Assembly: GCA_003116975.1 (NCBI GenBank)
Contig: BGKB01000042.1
Span: 375,581-439,580, forward strand
DNA: 64,000 bases
Source of the DNA: Aurantiochytrium sp. KH105
Taxonomy: Eukaryota > Sar > Bigyra > Thraustochytrida > Thraustochytriidae
Reading direction: 5' to 3'
Part shown: one piece after another, positions 1 to 8,948 of the stretch
Layout of the letters: the number at the start of each line of letters is the position of its first letter
How positions within the stretch are numbered: the stretch's first letter is position 1
Program-made: the position numbers and the translations under genes
Notes under the pieces: generated by a model
What the model saw: only the letters and a program-made list of their open reading frames with translations
What the model was told of the DNA's origin: nothing
The model's database searches: none

Positions 1-2536
1 TTTGTTTGGCCTGCAAGACGGACGCTAACTCCTTGAAGAACTCTTCAATGACAACGTACGCCTGAACAAAACGCTTTTTAGACGGACCAAAGTCGGCGAG
101 AGCTGCACTTACGCTACTGGCATCCAGGCCTTCGTCACCGAAATCCAAATCCCCATCGGCGCCGAGTTGGCTGCGCGTAAAGGTATGCTGGGCCTCGAAA
201 TCAGCGCCAAAGTCTTGAGCTCGTTCGAGCGCTTCCTTCCACACCGAGGAAAGCACATTTGCAAGCGTGCGCACCCCTTCCTTAATTTTCAAAAGGGTGT
301 CGCCCTGCTCGGCATCAAAGGCAGACAAAGTGTAAGGCCTACCCTCGAAGGCGGCACGAAAGTCCCGCAGAGAGATGGCCTCATCATAAAGATAACTGTG
401 CATGACGCGATGCGGGCATTGCGCGAGCTTTGCAAGAATTCCCGTGAGAAGAAGATTTTCCTCGAGCGAGCTATCTAGCATACGCTCCAGTTTATTCAGG
501 ACAACACTCAAAAAAAGACCTTCCACAAAGGCTGCTTTTCCCGTCGTGTGTCCGGAATCACGCTCCTTTGAAGGTGCCTCGGCCGCGGATGCAGCGGCTG
601 CGCGCTTTGACTTTTTCTGTGGAGAACACGAGCGTGCATGCTCACTGCACACAGGAGAGGTGTAAGCGGCGAGACGCGCCGCAGCACACGTTTGTTCGTC
701 CGTAAGATACGTCTCAAAGGTCACGAGATCCTTGCGCTCCTGGTTTGAGATTGCCTTCAACTTGCGCTCAGAACTGATGACGGGTGGTTTCGGTGAGCCT
801 GGGTATTTGTCGAGAAAGTCGACAGCGTTTCCTGCAGATGCAGTCCGCACCCTACGCGACAATTTGGTTGGCTTGCGTGGCGGAGTACGTAAAGGGTCGA
901 GGGGAGGCACAGTGCCTTCTGGGGCGCCTTCGAGGTGCAAGCCGCCATAGAGTTGGCGAAGCACAAGACTGTGCAAAATGCGTGCGTCATTGAGATCAAG
1001 AAGGGCAGAAAAAAGCTTGAGAGCGGCCATCGAGACTTGCGGAGACATGGAGTCGATGCGAACGAGGAGTTCCGTTTGCAGGCGCGCCGTTTCCTGCGCG
1101 TCGGCCTGCTCGAGTTTGTCATTCTCTTGATCAAGAGTGCGCATGTCGGGTTCGAGCGCAGGGGAGATGAGCATGGACACGAGGTTCCACTGCAATGGGC
1201 CGTGGCGAGCCGTTCCAGAGCCAGACTCTGCTGCACTCTCCAGTAAAACGCAGACGGCGAGCATGGCGTCACGTGCCATCTCTTCGTGGGTCTCGAGCAA
1301 AGCGGCGCGCAAGGGCCCCGTCAAGAAGGACTCGGTGATTTCCCGGACGAGAGCTCGGGGCAGAAGCTCTACCGCTTCGTCTTCCTCGGCGTCAGCCTTC
1401 ATACTTTTCATGGTGGAACTCTTGCCATTCAGATTAAGATCGGAGCCCTCGCCGACGTCAACATTATCATCATCAGTATCCTCCCCGCCGACGCTGTCTT
1501 CGTCGTGGGAGGCATTCAGGTCAATGCTGGTGAAAACACCCGGAGTTGACAAAGCGAGCGCAAATTTCCAGCGCATGGCGAGAACACGATCAGCTTCCTG
1601 CACAAGGTCAGGCTTGTACAGATTATCAAGGTGCGCCGCACCTGGGCTTGAGGATGCTTGCGCACCTTGGAGCGAGCCTTGCGAGGAGTTTTGGGCGCGG
1701 CGAGCGTCAACGGCAGACTGAAAGGCCTGAAGAAGACTTTGCGCCACGCGCTTGCAAAAGAGTGTCTGGTCCACAATGTACTTGTGCAACATTGGGTCAA
1801 AAATAGATGACACGCAAAGCATGGCGTACCTTGCGCGCTCCCCCGTATCATTATCGGCAGCAATATGGGGCAATAGGGCGTCAAAGAGCTCGAGCTTGAG
1901 GGAACCTTGCTTTCCAGGTGCATAGAAGAATTGAAGCTGACTTGGATCCGCCCGCATTTTGAGCCAGAGCGTGCGAAGCAAGGATACGAGTCTTTCTTGT
2001 GCGTCGGGCGCGCCGACCTCTGCACTGACGCGAATAAGCTGGCAGAGAGGCGCGTGCGCCGTCTTGTATGGCAGGAGCGGGTGCCTCAATTTATCAAAGA
2101 GTCTCGTTAGTGTGATAAGGATGAGTGGCATCATGCCATTGGGCCTGTCGGCAAGACCTTTGGCGCAGAGGTCAATAAAGACACGATTTTCGAGCGTGTA
2201 CTCGAGACAAGCTCGGAGCGGGCCAATGTGTTGGCCTCCGAGATCATCGGAGGGGGAGCTTGATTCGTCCTGCATGACGCCACGGTTCGAGTCGCGAATG
2301 AGCCCGAGATCCTCTCGCACGAGCAAGGTTACCATGGCATCAAGATTGGCGGGAATGCTCGTCTTGAGAAGCAGACCTGGGTCATCGAGGTCATAATTTG
2401 CCTGCAAAACCCTCGCATGTTCTTCAGTGACCTCATCCCAGAGATCTTTGAAGACTTCGACTGCCGGTCTCGACTCAGCGGGCGCCGCCACCTTTTGCGC
2501 GAAGTCCTTAACGCCTTTTCTCAGTTTTGCGAACAT
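1..2536 (-). CDS. FHIP/FAM160 (RAI16-like) family protein, 3' end beyond window
   Basis: The minus frame is open from the ATG at 2536 to the left edge (845 codons, no stop reached), so the C-terminus lies outside the window. FHIP proteins join FTS and Hook into a complex that links cargo, mainly early endosomes, to dynein. The family pattern is visible. The N-terminus begins MFAKLRKGVKDFAQKV. A helical region at about residues 100-170 carries CLEYTLENRVFIDLCAKGL and LFDKLRHPLLPYKTAH, as in FAM160 proteins. The C-terminal part has KLERMLDSSLEENLLLTGIL followed by LAQCPHRVMHSYLYD, and a final helix FVQAYVVIEEFFKEL. An acidic loop (DEDSVGGEDTDDDN) interrupts the middle and looks like a lineage insert. 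No intron is needed. It lies head-to-head with the Gln-rich gene. Family assignment is strong; I did not assign an FHIP1 or FHIP2 subtype. Confidence 0.88.
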   Translation of the reverse strand, partial: MFAKLRKGVKDFAQKVAAPAESRPAVEVFKDLWDEVTEEHARVLQANYDLDDPGLLLKTSIPANLDAMVTLLVREDLGLIRDSNRGVMQDESSSPSDDLGGQHIGPLRACLEYTLENRVFIDLCAKGLADRPNGMMPLILITLTRLFDKLRHPLLPYKTAHAPLCQLIRVSAEVGAPDAQERLVSLLRTLWLKMRADPSQLQFFYAPGKQGSLKLELFDALLPHIAADNDTGERARYAMLCVSSIFDPMLHKYIVDQTLFCKRVAQSLLQAFQSAVDARRAQNSSQGSLQGAQASSSPGAAHLDNLYKPDLVQEADRVLAMRWKFALALSTPGVFTSIDLNASHDEDSVGGEDTDDDNVDVGEGSDLNLNGKSSTMKSMKADAEEDEAVELLPRALVREITESFLTGPLRAALLETHEEMARDAMLAVCVLLESAAESGSGTARHGPLQWNLVSMLISPALEPDMRTLDQENDKLEQADAQETARLQTELLVRIDSMSPQVSMAALKLFSALLDLNDARILHSLVLRQLYGGLHLEGAPEGTVPPLDPLRTPPRKPTKLSRRVRTASAGNAVDFLDKYPGSPKPPVISSERKLKAISNQERKDLVTFETYLTDEQTCAAARLAAYTSPVCSEHARSCSPQKKSKRAAAASAAEAPSKERDSGHTTGKAAFVEGLFLSVVLNKLERMLDSSLEENLLLTGILAKLAQCPHRVMHSYLYDEAISLRDFRAAFEGRPYTLSAFDAEQGDTLLKIKEGVRTLANVLSSVWKEALERAQDFGADFEAQHTFTRSQLGADGDLDFGDEGLDASSVSAALADFGPSKKRFVQAYVVIEEFFKELASVLQAKQ

Positions 2537-3300
2537 CCTCGCCTCCTACAGATCCTGACTATTTCACAGGCAGGCACCCGCACCAATGAATGCAGGCAAG
2601 AAAGCAATCAAAGTAAGCAAGCAAGAAAACACGCACGCACGCAAGCGCGCGTGAAAGCTCACGCTTTGCAACGCGCAGCCGCGTGTTCGTCGCGTGCTCG
2701 GCTGACGAGCAGGCAATGTTCGACAGCGCTCAGGCCAGCCTGCCTAGCAGCTGCTGCCAGGAAGCGTGCGAGGCCACGCGACGCAGAGGTCCTTTCCCCG
2801 CCGGTCTGCGTGCGGCGCCCGTCCGCCAGGCCGTCCGCGTGCCCGGAGACGGCTTCGAGGCCGAGCCAGAGGCGGGTTTGATCGCGAGCGCCCCGAGCCT
2901 GAGCAGGCGGAGAGAGAAGTTGGTTGATTTGAATTTGAACCACGTGGTTTCTTTCTTTCTTTCATTCTTTCATTCTTTGTTGATTTGAAATTTGGATTTG
3001 AATTTGAATTTGAATTTGGATTTGACTGTGAATTTGAAAAAGGGGAAACAGAGACAGGCTGCTCCTTCGGCCAGCCAGCTTGGTTTGGTTGATTGTTTGT
3101 TTGTTTGCTTGTCTGGCGAGGCAAATCTATCTTGGCTCGCGGCGAGCGAGCGGAGCGAGGGCCCGGCGGCGGCGAGCGAGCGGGAGGCGGCGGCCGGCCG
3201 CACGGCGATCTCCGTCTTCTCTCCCCTCCCCCCTCCCTCCGCGGGCCGCGGCCTCCCCGCCACCTTTGAGGAAAGGGCGGGAAGGCGGATCATTGGCGCC
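2537..3300. promoter_or_regulatory. Shared divergent 5' region with TTGAAT-type repeats
   Basis: This gene-free 764-bp stretch separates the FHIP start from the Gln-rich gene. It holds (TTTC)-type runs at 2949-2978, an imperfect (TTTGAA)n array at 2985-3038 and a TTTG/CTTG run near 3090-3115, then a very GC-rich segment up to the ATG at 3301. The downstream frame stays open through the repeats, but the content (Asn-Leu repeats) looks like untranslated leader. No core promoter motif was identified with confidence. Confidence 0.5.
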
Positions 3301-6300
3301 ATGAGCGGCGAGCAGAAGACGGCGCGCGAGGACGGCGAGAAGGGCGGCGCGCAGGAGGGCCGCGGCGGCAGCGGCGCGGAGGGAAGCCAGACGGAGGACG
3401 CGGCGGCGAATGCGGCGGCCTCGCTCATGTCGCAGCTGTCGCAGCAGGCCGCGCGGGGAGACGCGGCCGAGCGCGGCGGCGAGGGCACAGGCAACGGCAG
3501 CTCCGGCCTCGCGGCGCTGCAGAGCCTAATCGGGCGCAGCGCAGGGTCGTTGGGCCAGGGCCAGGCCGCCAGGAGCGGGACAGATGCTTCTTCGTTTGGA
3601 CAAGGTATCGGCGGCGCCAATCTTAGCAACCCCTCTGCGGACGCGAGGCAGACGCTCAGCTCGCTGCTGATGCAAAACGTCAAGAACGCCTCCAACGAGG
3701 GATCGGCCGAGGCTGAATCACTTTTAAAGGCGATGAACGCCGGCAACATGTCGTCTTCATCATCCTCGTCGTCTTCCTCGTCTTCCTCTTCCTCCTCCTC
3801 TTCGACGTCAGGAGCTGGAGCAGCAACAGCTGCAAAGCCATCGGATGCTTCGAACATTTCGCAAGAGGATACATCTGGGCGTTCCCGCAAGGCGAGTGAA
3901 GATGCGACATCGGCGCTTCAAGCACTCGCAAATTCGGCGGCAGCGAAACCAAGTAATGCTGGTTTAGCTGCTCTCTCGGACCTCGTCGCGCATGCTGGAG
4001 GATCAGTTTCCTCTTCGTCAGGCACGGCCGGTCCTTCTTCTTCTTCTTCTTCTTCTTCTTCTTCTTCTTCGTCTGCACCTCCTCCTCCACCTCCGCCTCC
4101 TCCTCCCCCCCCACTTCCAAGCTCCAGTTCTGGCGCTTCATCTGAACCGGGGTCAAGCGATGGATTGTCAGCTGCTTCGAAGCTTGCGGCACTTGGACAG
4201 AGCGCTCAGCTTGCTGGAACAGGAGCATCAGTGGACGCTCAGAATGCGAATAATGAGGCTGCGTCGAGTGGTCTTGCAAGCCTTGCCAAGCTCATTGGGG
4301 CCGATGCTTCGGGACCATCGAATTCGTCAGGAAATGCTGGCGCCGGTGGAAACGAGCCTCCGGCGGCTTTGGCAAACCTCGTCAAGCTTATTGGCGCCCA
4401 GGACGCGTCATCGCAGGCGGCTACGAACGCAACAAGGTCTAGCGAGGCTTCAAAGACGACGCAAGACCCAGGAATGAGTGAGAGTATGGCAAACCTCGCG
4501 TCAATGCTGGCATCACAGGCTCAGCAATCGCGACAAGACGCAGAGGTAGCTGCCAAAGAGCCCGACGCAAACAGCGTGGCGAGCGAAAAGGCTTTGTCTC
4601 AGGAAGACGAAAAACGTGAGAAAGCTGCACCTTTAGGAGAAGAAGCTGTGCGATCTCAAGGCGACGAGGGAAAAGAGAAGGCCGAAACGAAGAAGAAGGG
4701 AAGCGAGGACATGAAGATAGACGCTGCAAACAAAGCAAAGTCGAATACCGGTTTGGCAGTATCTGGCCTTGAGAAGAAGTCGACCGCAGCTGATTCTCGA
4801 GCCAAATCTCCAGCTGCATCGTCAAAGGGTACGGAAGGCGCCTCATCGCACGCCAAGGACGAAGATGGTGATGCAGCCATGAAGGATGCGACGCAGCGCG
4901 AAAGCAAGAATGAAGTGGATCATGCTACGAGCGCGAGAAGCACAACGAGCAAAGAAAAGGGTAAAAGAAGTGAGATGAACACAGCTGGTTCAAAGTCAGA
5001 AGAAGCAGCCCCGAAACAGCCCTCGGTAAGCGTGGAGAAAACGCCAAAGAAGGAGGCAAAAGGCGCTACTGCGAGACAAGGCACGCCATCACCGACGCCG
5101 CAAGCTCCGTCTTCCCAGAATAAAGACAAGGTTCCCGGGCTGCTTGGCAAAAAAGATCTCGACGATTTACCGCGAAAGCTGAACAAACGGTCGGCCAAGA
5201 TCAGGAGATTGGACATGAATGACCTCTTGACACCGAAAAAGCCCAAAGTAGATCTCTCAGCAAGTGCAGGGACAGGCACGGCGGAGAAGAAGACACCCGT
5301 GGCGGGCGAAAAGAGTTCGCTGCGAGCTGGAAGGACTGGCGGCAAAGAGCCGCCGCTCAACTCGTTAAGCCCTACTCCTTTGTCTGATCACAGAGACAAG
5401 ACTGAGGATGCTTTGCATGGTGATGCGCTGCGCAATGGCGCCGCAGACTCGCTCGAGAAGAAGAAGAAGAAGAAAAAGAAGCGAAAGAGGAATCCGATGG
5501 AAGCCGAGGGAGGCGGTGAAGAGAAAAAGGAAGAGGAGGGCGTTGACCCCAGTCGGTCGCCGACTTCATCGCCAGCTGAAGCTCCTGTGAAGGCAGAGTC
5601 CAAAGCTGAATCCACGGGTGTCAATGCGGCGGCTGTGCCGGCGCCTGCGCCTACGTCTGCGCCTGCAGAATTATCTCCGGCGCAAACTCCAGCTTCAACT
5701 CCAGCCCCAAGTCCAGTTCCAACTCCGGCACCAACAACAATGCGCTCCATCAAGGGCGAGGTACCCGTTGTGAAACCGGCGCCCAAGTCCAAAGGTCCAG
5801 CAGGCGTGCCACTGACACCCCAGGAATGCGCAGAAGATAGGCGCGCTTGGGACGTCCGCACGCTCAAGGACAAGGTTTTCGAGTCTTCATGGGTGAATGA
5901 CGCAGTGAAATCTTGGTTCACGCTCAAGCGGACGTGGCGTCTTTTGGCCGTCGAGGATGCAGAAAAGGCCGCAGGCGCGTATTTCTTGCCTGTTTCGCAT
6001 CCTTTGGTGTCGGATGAGGACCGTGCAATGTATTACGCCGTGACGGGACGTCGTTCCAAACTGGAACGGCTCGTCAAGGCACGACGAAACGCGGGCTCGC
6101 CTCTTCTCGAGCGAAAAGGTCTCTTTGATTTGAGCGGAGCATTTAACTACCTCAAGGACGTGATCATGCCGGACGTGGAAAAACAGGCAAAGAAGAATGG
6201 CACGACGATTGTAGAAGCTGCCAAGACCAAGCTTGTGGCACTGATTGAAAATCCGGCCAAGGCGGCTCCAGATGTGGTGGTAATGGACTCGCAGCTTGAT

Positions 6301-6554
6301 GGCCCGGGCGCGCGGGGTGCGCGGGGCGCGGGCGCAAAACGCAAACGAAATTCGCAGGCGGGCCGCGTCATGGCGCAGCAGCAGGAGCAGCTTCGCCAGC
6401 GGCGGCTCCTGCAACAACAACAAGAAAAGGAAAAGGAGATGCGCGAGCGACTTGCTCAGGAAGAACATCAAAAGCAGCAGCAGCAGCAGCAACAGCAACA
6501 ACAGCAACAACAAGTGCAGCAGGAGCAGGAGCAGCAACATCGGCGGCTTCTTCA

Positions 6555-6594
<40 letters not shown>

Positions 6595-7266
6595 CAACAA
6601 CAACAACAGCAGAAGCTTCTTCGGCAGCAGCAGCAACAGCAAGCTCTTGAAGAGCAGCAAAAGCGCCAAGACCAACGGATTTCACAAAAGGGCGGCCGCA
6701 AGGCAGCAAATAAACAAGGAGCGCAGGATCGCACGGGCAATGGTTCTGGCCAGCGGGCGCTGAGTCGGAAGGAGCAGGAAGAGATGGCGCTTGACATGCA
6801 GCGAAAACAGTTGGCGCTGAGCAAAATTTCGCCTCAGGATCTGAAGCTTCTCTATGAGCAGCACGAGAAAGGATTGTTGAGCCCCGAAAATGAGGCAATT
6901 GTTGAGCAGATTATGGAACTACAGAGACAGCAGCAGCAGCAGCAGCAACAGCAGCAACAACAGCAGCAGCAGGGATTTAACTACTTGGAGCAGAATTTCG
7001 CCAATCTCCCGAACATGAATATGGCGGAGTTGGATCAATTTGAGCAAACGCTTGTGCAGCAACTGGAGCTTACGCAGCAGGGAATCCAGCAACTCACTGC
7101 ATGGATGAGCGCCACACCCTTGTCCGCCGAGGATCGAAAGCAGGTGGACGAGGAAGTGGAAAAGAGGAGGAACCTGGTGACCTTGTTCATTCCTCAAATG
7201 TATGCTCAAGTAAGACACCACAAGGCTCGTCTCCAGCAGCAGCAGCAGCAGCAGCAGCAGAAATAG
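3301..7266 (+). CDS. Large Ser/Gln/Lys-rich low-complexity protein, unknown function
   Basis: The protein has 1,321 residues from the ATG at 3301, which has a purine at -3; the frame runs farther upstream only through leader repeats. Layout: an Ala/Gly/Ser-rich N-terminal third with poly-Ser blocks and a Pro run, and several copies of a degenerate hydrophobic motif (G/S)LAxLxxLIGxxA; then a Lys/Glu-rich disordered middle with basic clusters (a nuclear-signal-like Lys/Arg run near 5458-5490); then one folded-looking segment at about 5815-6280 beginning TPQECAEDRRAWDVRTLKDK; then long poly-Gln tracts (6470-6670, 6925-6973, 7234-7262) with a helical piece between them. The composition resembles chromatin or transcription co-regulators, but that is inference and I recognise no domain. 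It is convergent with the next gene. Confidence 0.85.
6472..6673 (+). repeat. CAG/CAA tract encoding poly-Gln
   Basis: Mixed CAG and CAA codons encode two long Gln runs separated by a short Glu/Gln/His/Arg spacer. Further Gln runs lie at about 6925-6973 and 7234-7262. CAA interruptions break the pure CAG repeats. The tract stays in frame with the surrounding coding sequence. Confidence 0.9.
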
Positions 7267-7898
7267 TGGTGTGGTCTTCCCTTAATAATTTTTTTTTAAT
7301 TAATGCAAAATTCTTGGTGATTGATTTCAGTTCCTTGGTGAAGGAAAAGAGTTGCAAGAAATGATCTTTCTGCCGAAGTGGCAGTGCAATGGAATGTACT
7401 GCAATGCGAGAAGACTCATTGCAAGAATGAATCCGAAGTCCTGGAAAGCCGATCACGACGCAGACATTAAAGGATTTTTGTAGATGGCACGGGGAAGAAG
7501 AGGAGGTTTGATCTGAGAGTGGATTGCAACTGTGAATCTCTGCTTTTTATTTCAATTGAACATCCATTTATCTTCAGACGGGGGTAAAAATAGTGAATTT
7601 CTGTTGCAGACTTGAAAAATTCAGGCCTCACTTGTGCCTTTTCAAATAAAAACTGTGGTGTTGTTCGCCAATTAGTCACTTGGCGGTCGGTCGATCGATC
7701 GATCGATTTCCTGTGCGGATGATAAAAAATTACAGAACACAAACAAATTGCTTGATGGTATTCTTATCCTAGTTTCAAATAAGAGCAAGCCGGAAAGAAG
7801 CACATCTGTACATCAAGAGCCTACACCAAGCCAACGTGAGAACGCTAGGTCTCAGTTATGCTTGGAGGGTCGGGAGCAGAATAGTAATGGTCACGAAA
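7267..7898. other. Convergent 3' intergenic region
   Basis: This 632-bp AT-richer stretch lies between two converging genes. It contains T-rich runs just after the Gln-rich gene stop and a short (GATC)n run around 7690-7706. I see no gene here. It probably holds both 3' untranslated regions and polyadenylation sites. Confidence 0.5.
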
Positions 7899-8948
7899 TC
7901 AGCGTGCCGCAAGAATCTGTTGCGGCTGATGTTGCTGCTGCTGCTGCTGTTGATGTTGCTGGACCGCGACGTCTTTGTGCGCGGTCTTTGCCTCATCATC
8001 AGAGGGGTCATGAATGTGTACGTTGCGCAGGTTTGAGACCTCCTTGGCCAGAGGATCGGAACTATCGTCAAGCTCGCTCTCGCGAAGGTCGAAAAAGTTG
8101 TTCACTCGCTGTTCCTGATCTTCTTGGCGTTGGTCTCGAGGGCAGGTGTCGACGCTATCTTCATCGCGGGCATCGTCGTCGTCGTCTTCCTCTCCTTCCG
8201 ACGAGGACGAGGTGTTGTCGCGAGGCGAGGTATCGGAGATGGTGAATCGGAGCGCGGAGACGCGCTCAGCCTCGGCCACGACGCGCTGGAGGCTAACCAG
8301 GTAGGGGTGGTGAAAGATGGAGACCTTCATGCCACGGCCGCCTCCATGCAAAAGGACGGGCACGCCCTCTTCCTCGGACTTGGACTGCTCAACAATGCGC
8401 AGACACAGGTCGTCGAGGAGTTCGCGCACCCCGCCGATGAGCTGCGCGTCCATGCCGATAAGACGCACGACGTCAACAGAGGAGAACTTTTGGCCAAGCA
8501 CAAAGAACTGGTGGAGGAGCTCATCTGTAAAGTGCCGTTCCCTGCGGAGGCCCATCCATGTCTTTGTACCTTCCGCGAAGCAGATGGACTTGGACTTGCG
8601 GACTGTTTGAGCGTCTTCGAGTCGAGACTCGCGGTTGTAGACGGGCGGCGCCGCAGCAGTCATTGGGGCAGCTGCTTCGGCTCCGGCGGCGGATTCTCGG
8701 ACTGGGTCTTTGGCGGCCGTCTTCTTGGTCTTCTTTACGTTTTCCTTGCTCGCGTTGTTGTTGTTAATGTTGTTATTGTTGGTCTTTGTGTGCTTTTGTT
8801 GCGACTGCGCGGCGTCGGTCTCGACCTTGGGTAGCCCGCAGCTCACGGCCTGGCGCTTGCGGGTCTCCAGCTCGAAGGGAATGCCGCGGCCAAAGCTCCG
8901 CTTCACGCGTTTCACGCTGCCTTCGTAGCCCAATTTGCGCGCGAACAT
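7899..8948 (-). CDS. Hypothetical protein, Lys/Asn-rich N-terminus with conserved-looking core
   Basis: The protein has 349 residues from the ATG at 8948 (MFARKLGYEGSVKRVKRSF); the frame remains open upstream only through GC-rich leader. Residues 1-95 are basic and disordered, with Lys-rich clusters and an Asn-rich run. A compact part at about residues 115-235 includes KSKSICFAEGTKTWMGLRRE, then alternating hydrophobic helices (ELLHQFFVLGQKFSSVDVV, ELLDDLCLRIVEQSKS), LLHGGGRGMKVSIFHHPYL and a VSALRFTISDT strand. The tail is acidic (EGEEDDDDDARDED) and ends in a His/Gln tract. I do not recognise the family. The folded middle and the acidic tail argue for a real nuclear or cytosolic protein, but the function is unknown. 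Confidence 0.75.
   Translation of the reverse strand: MFARKLGYEGSVKRVKRSFGRGIPFELETRKRQAVSCGLPKVETDAAQSQQKHTKTNNNNINNNNASKENVKKTKKTAAKDPVRESAAGAEAAAPMTAAAPPVYNRESRLEDAQTVRKSKSICFAEGTKTWMGLRRERHFTDELLHQFFVLGQKFSSVDVVRLIGMDAQLIGGVRELLDDLCLRIVEQSKSEEEGVPVLLHGGGRGMKVSIFHHPYLVSLQRVVAEAERVSALRFTISDTSPRDNTSSSSEGEEDDDDDARDEDSVDTCPRDQRQEDQEQRVNNFFDLRESELDDSSDPLAKEVSNLRNVHIHDPSDDEAKTAHKDVAVQQHQQQQQQQHQPQQILAAR

Noticed and set aside
2992..3300. N-terminal extension of the Gln-rich protein through TTGAAT repeats
   Set aside because: It has no ATG start and its sequence is repeat-encoded. The ATG at 3301 is the better start.
5887..6675. Poly-Leu minus-strand frame opposite the poly-Gln tracts
   Set aside because: It is the reverse reading of CAG/CAA repeats in a real plus-strand gene.
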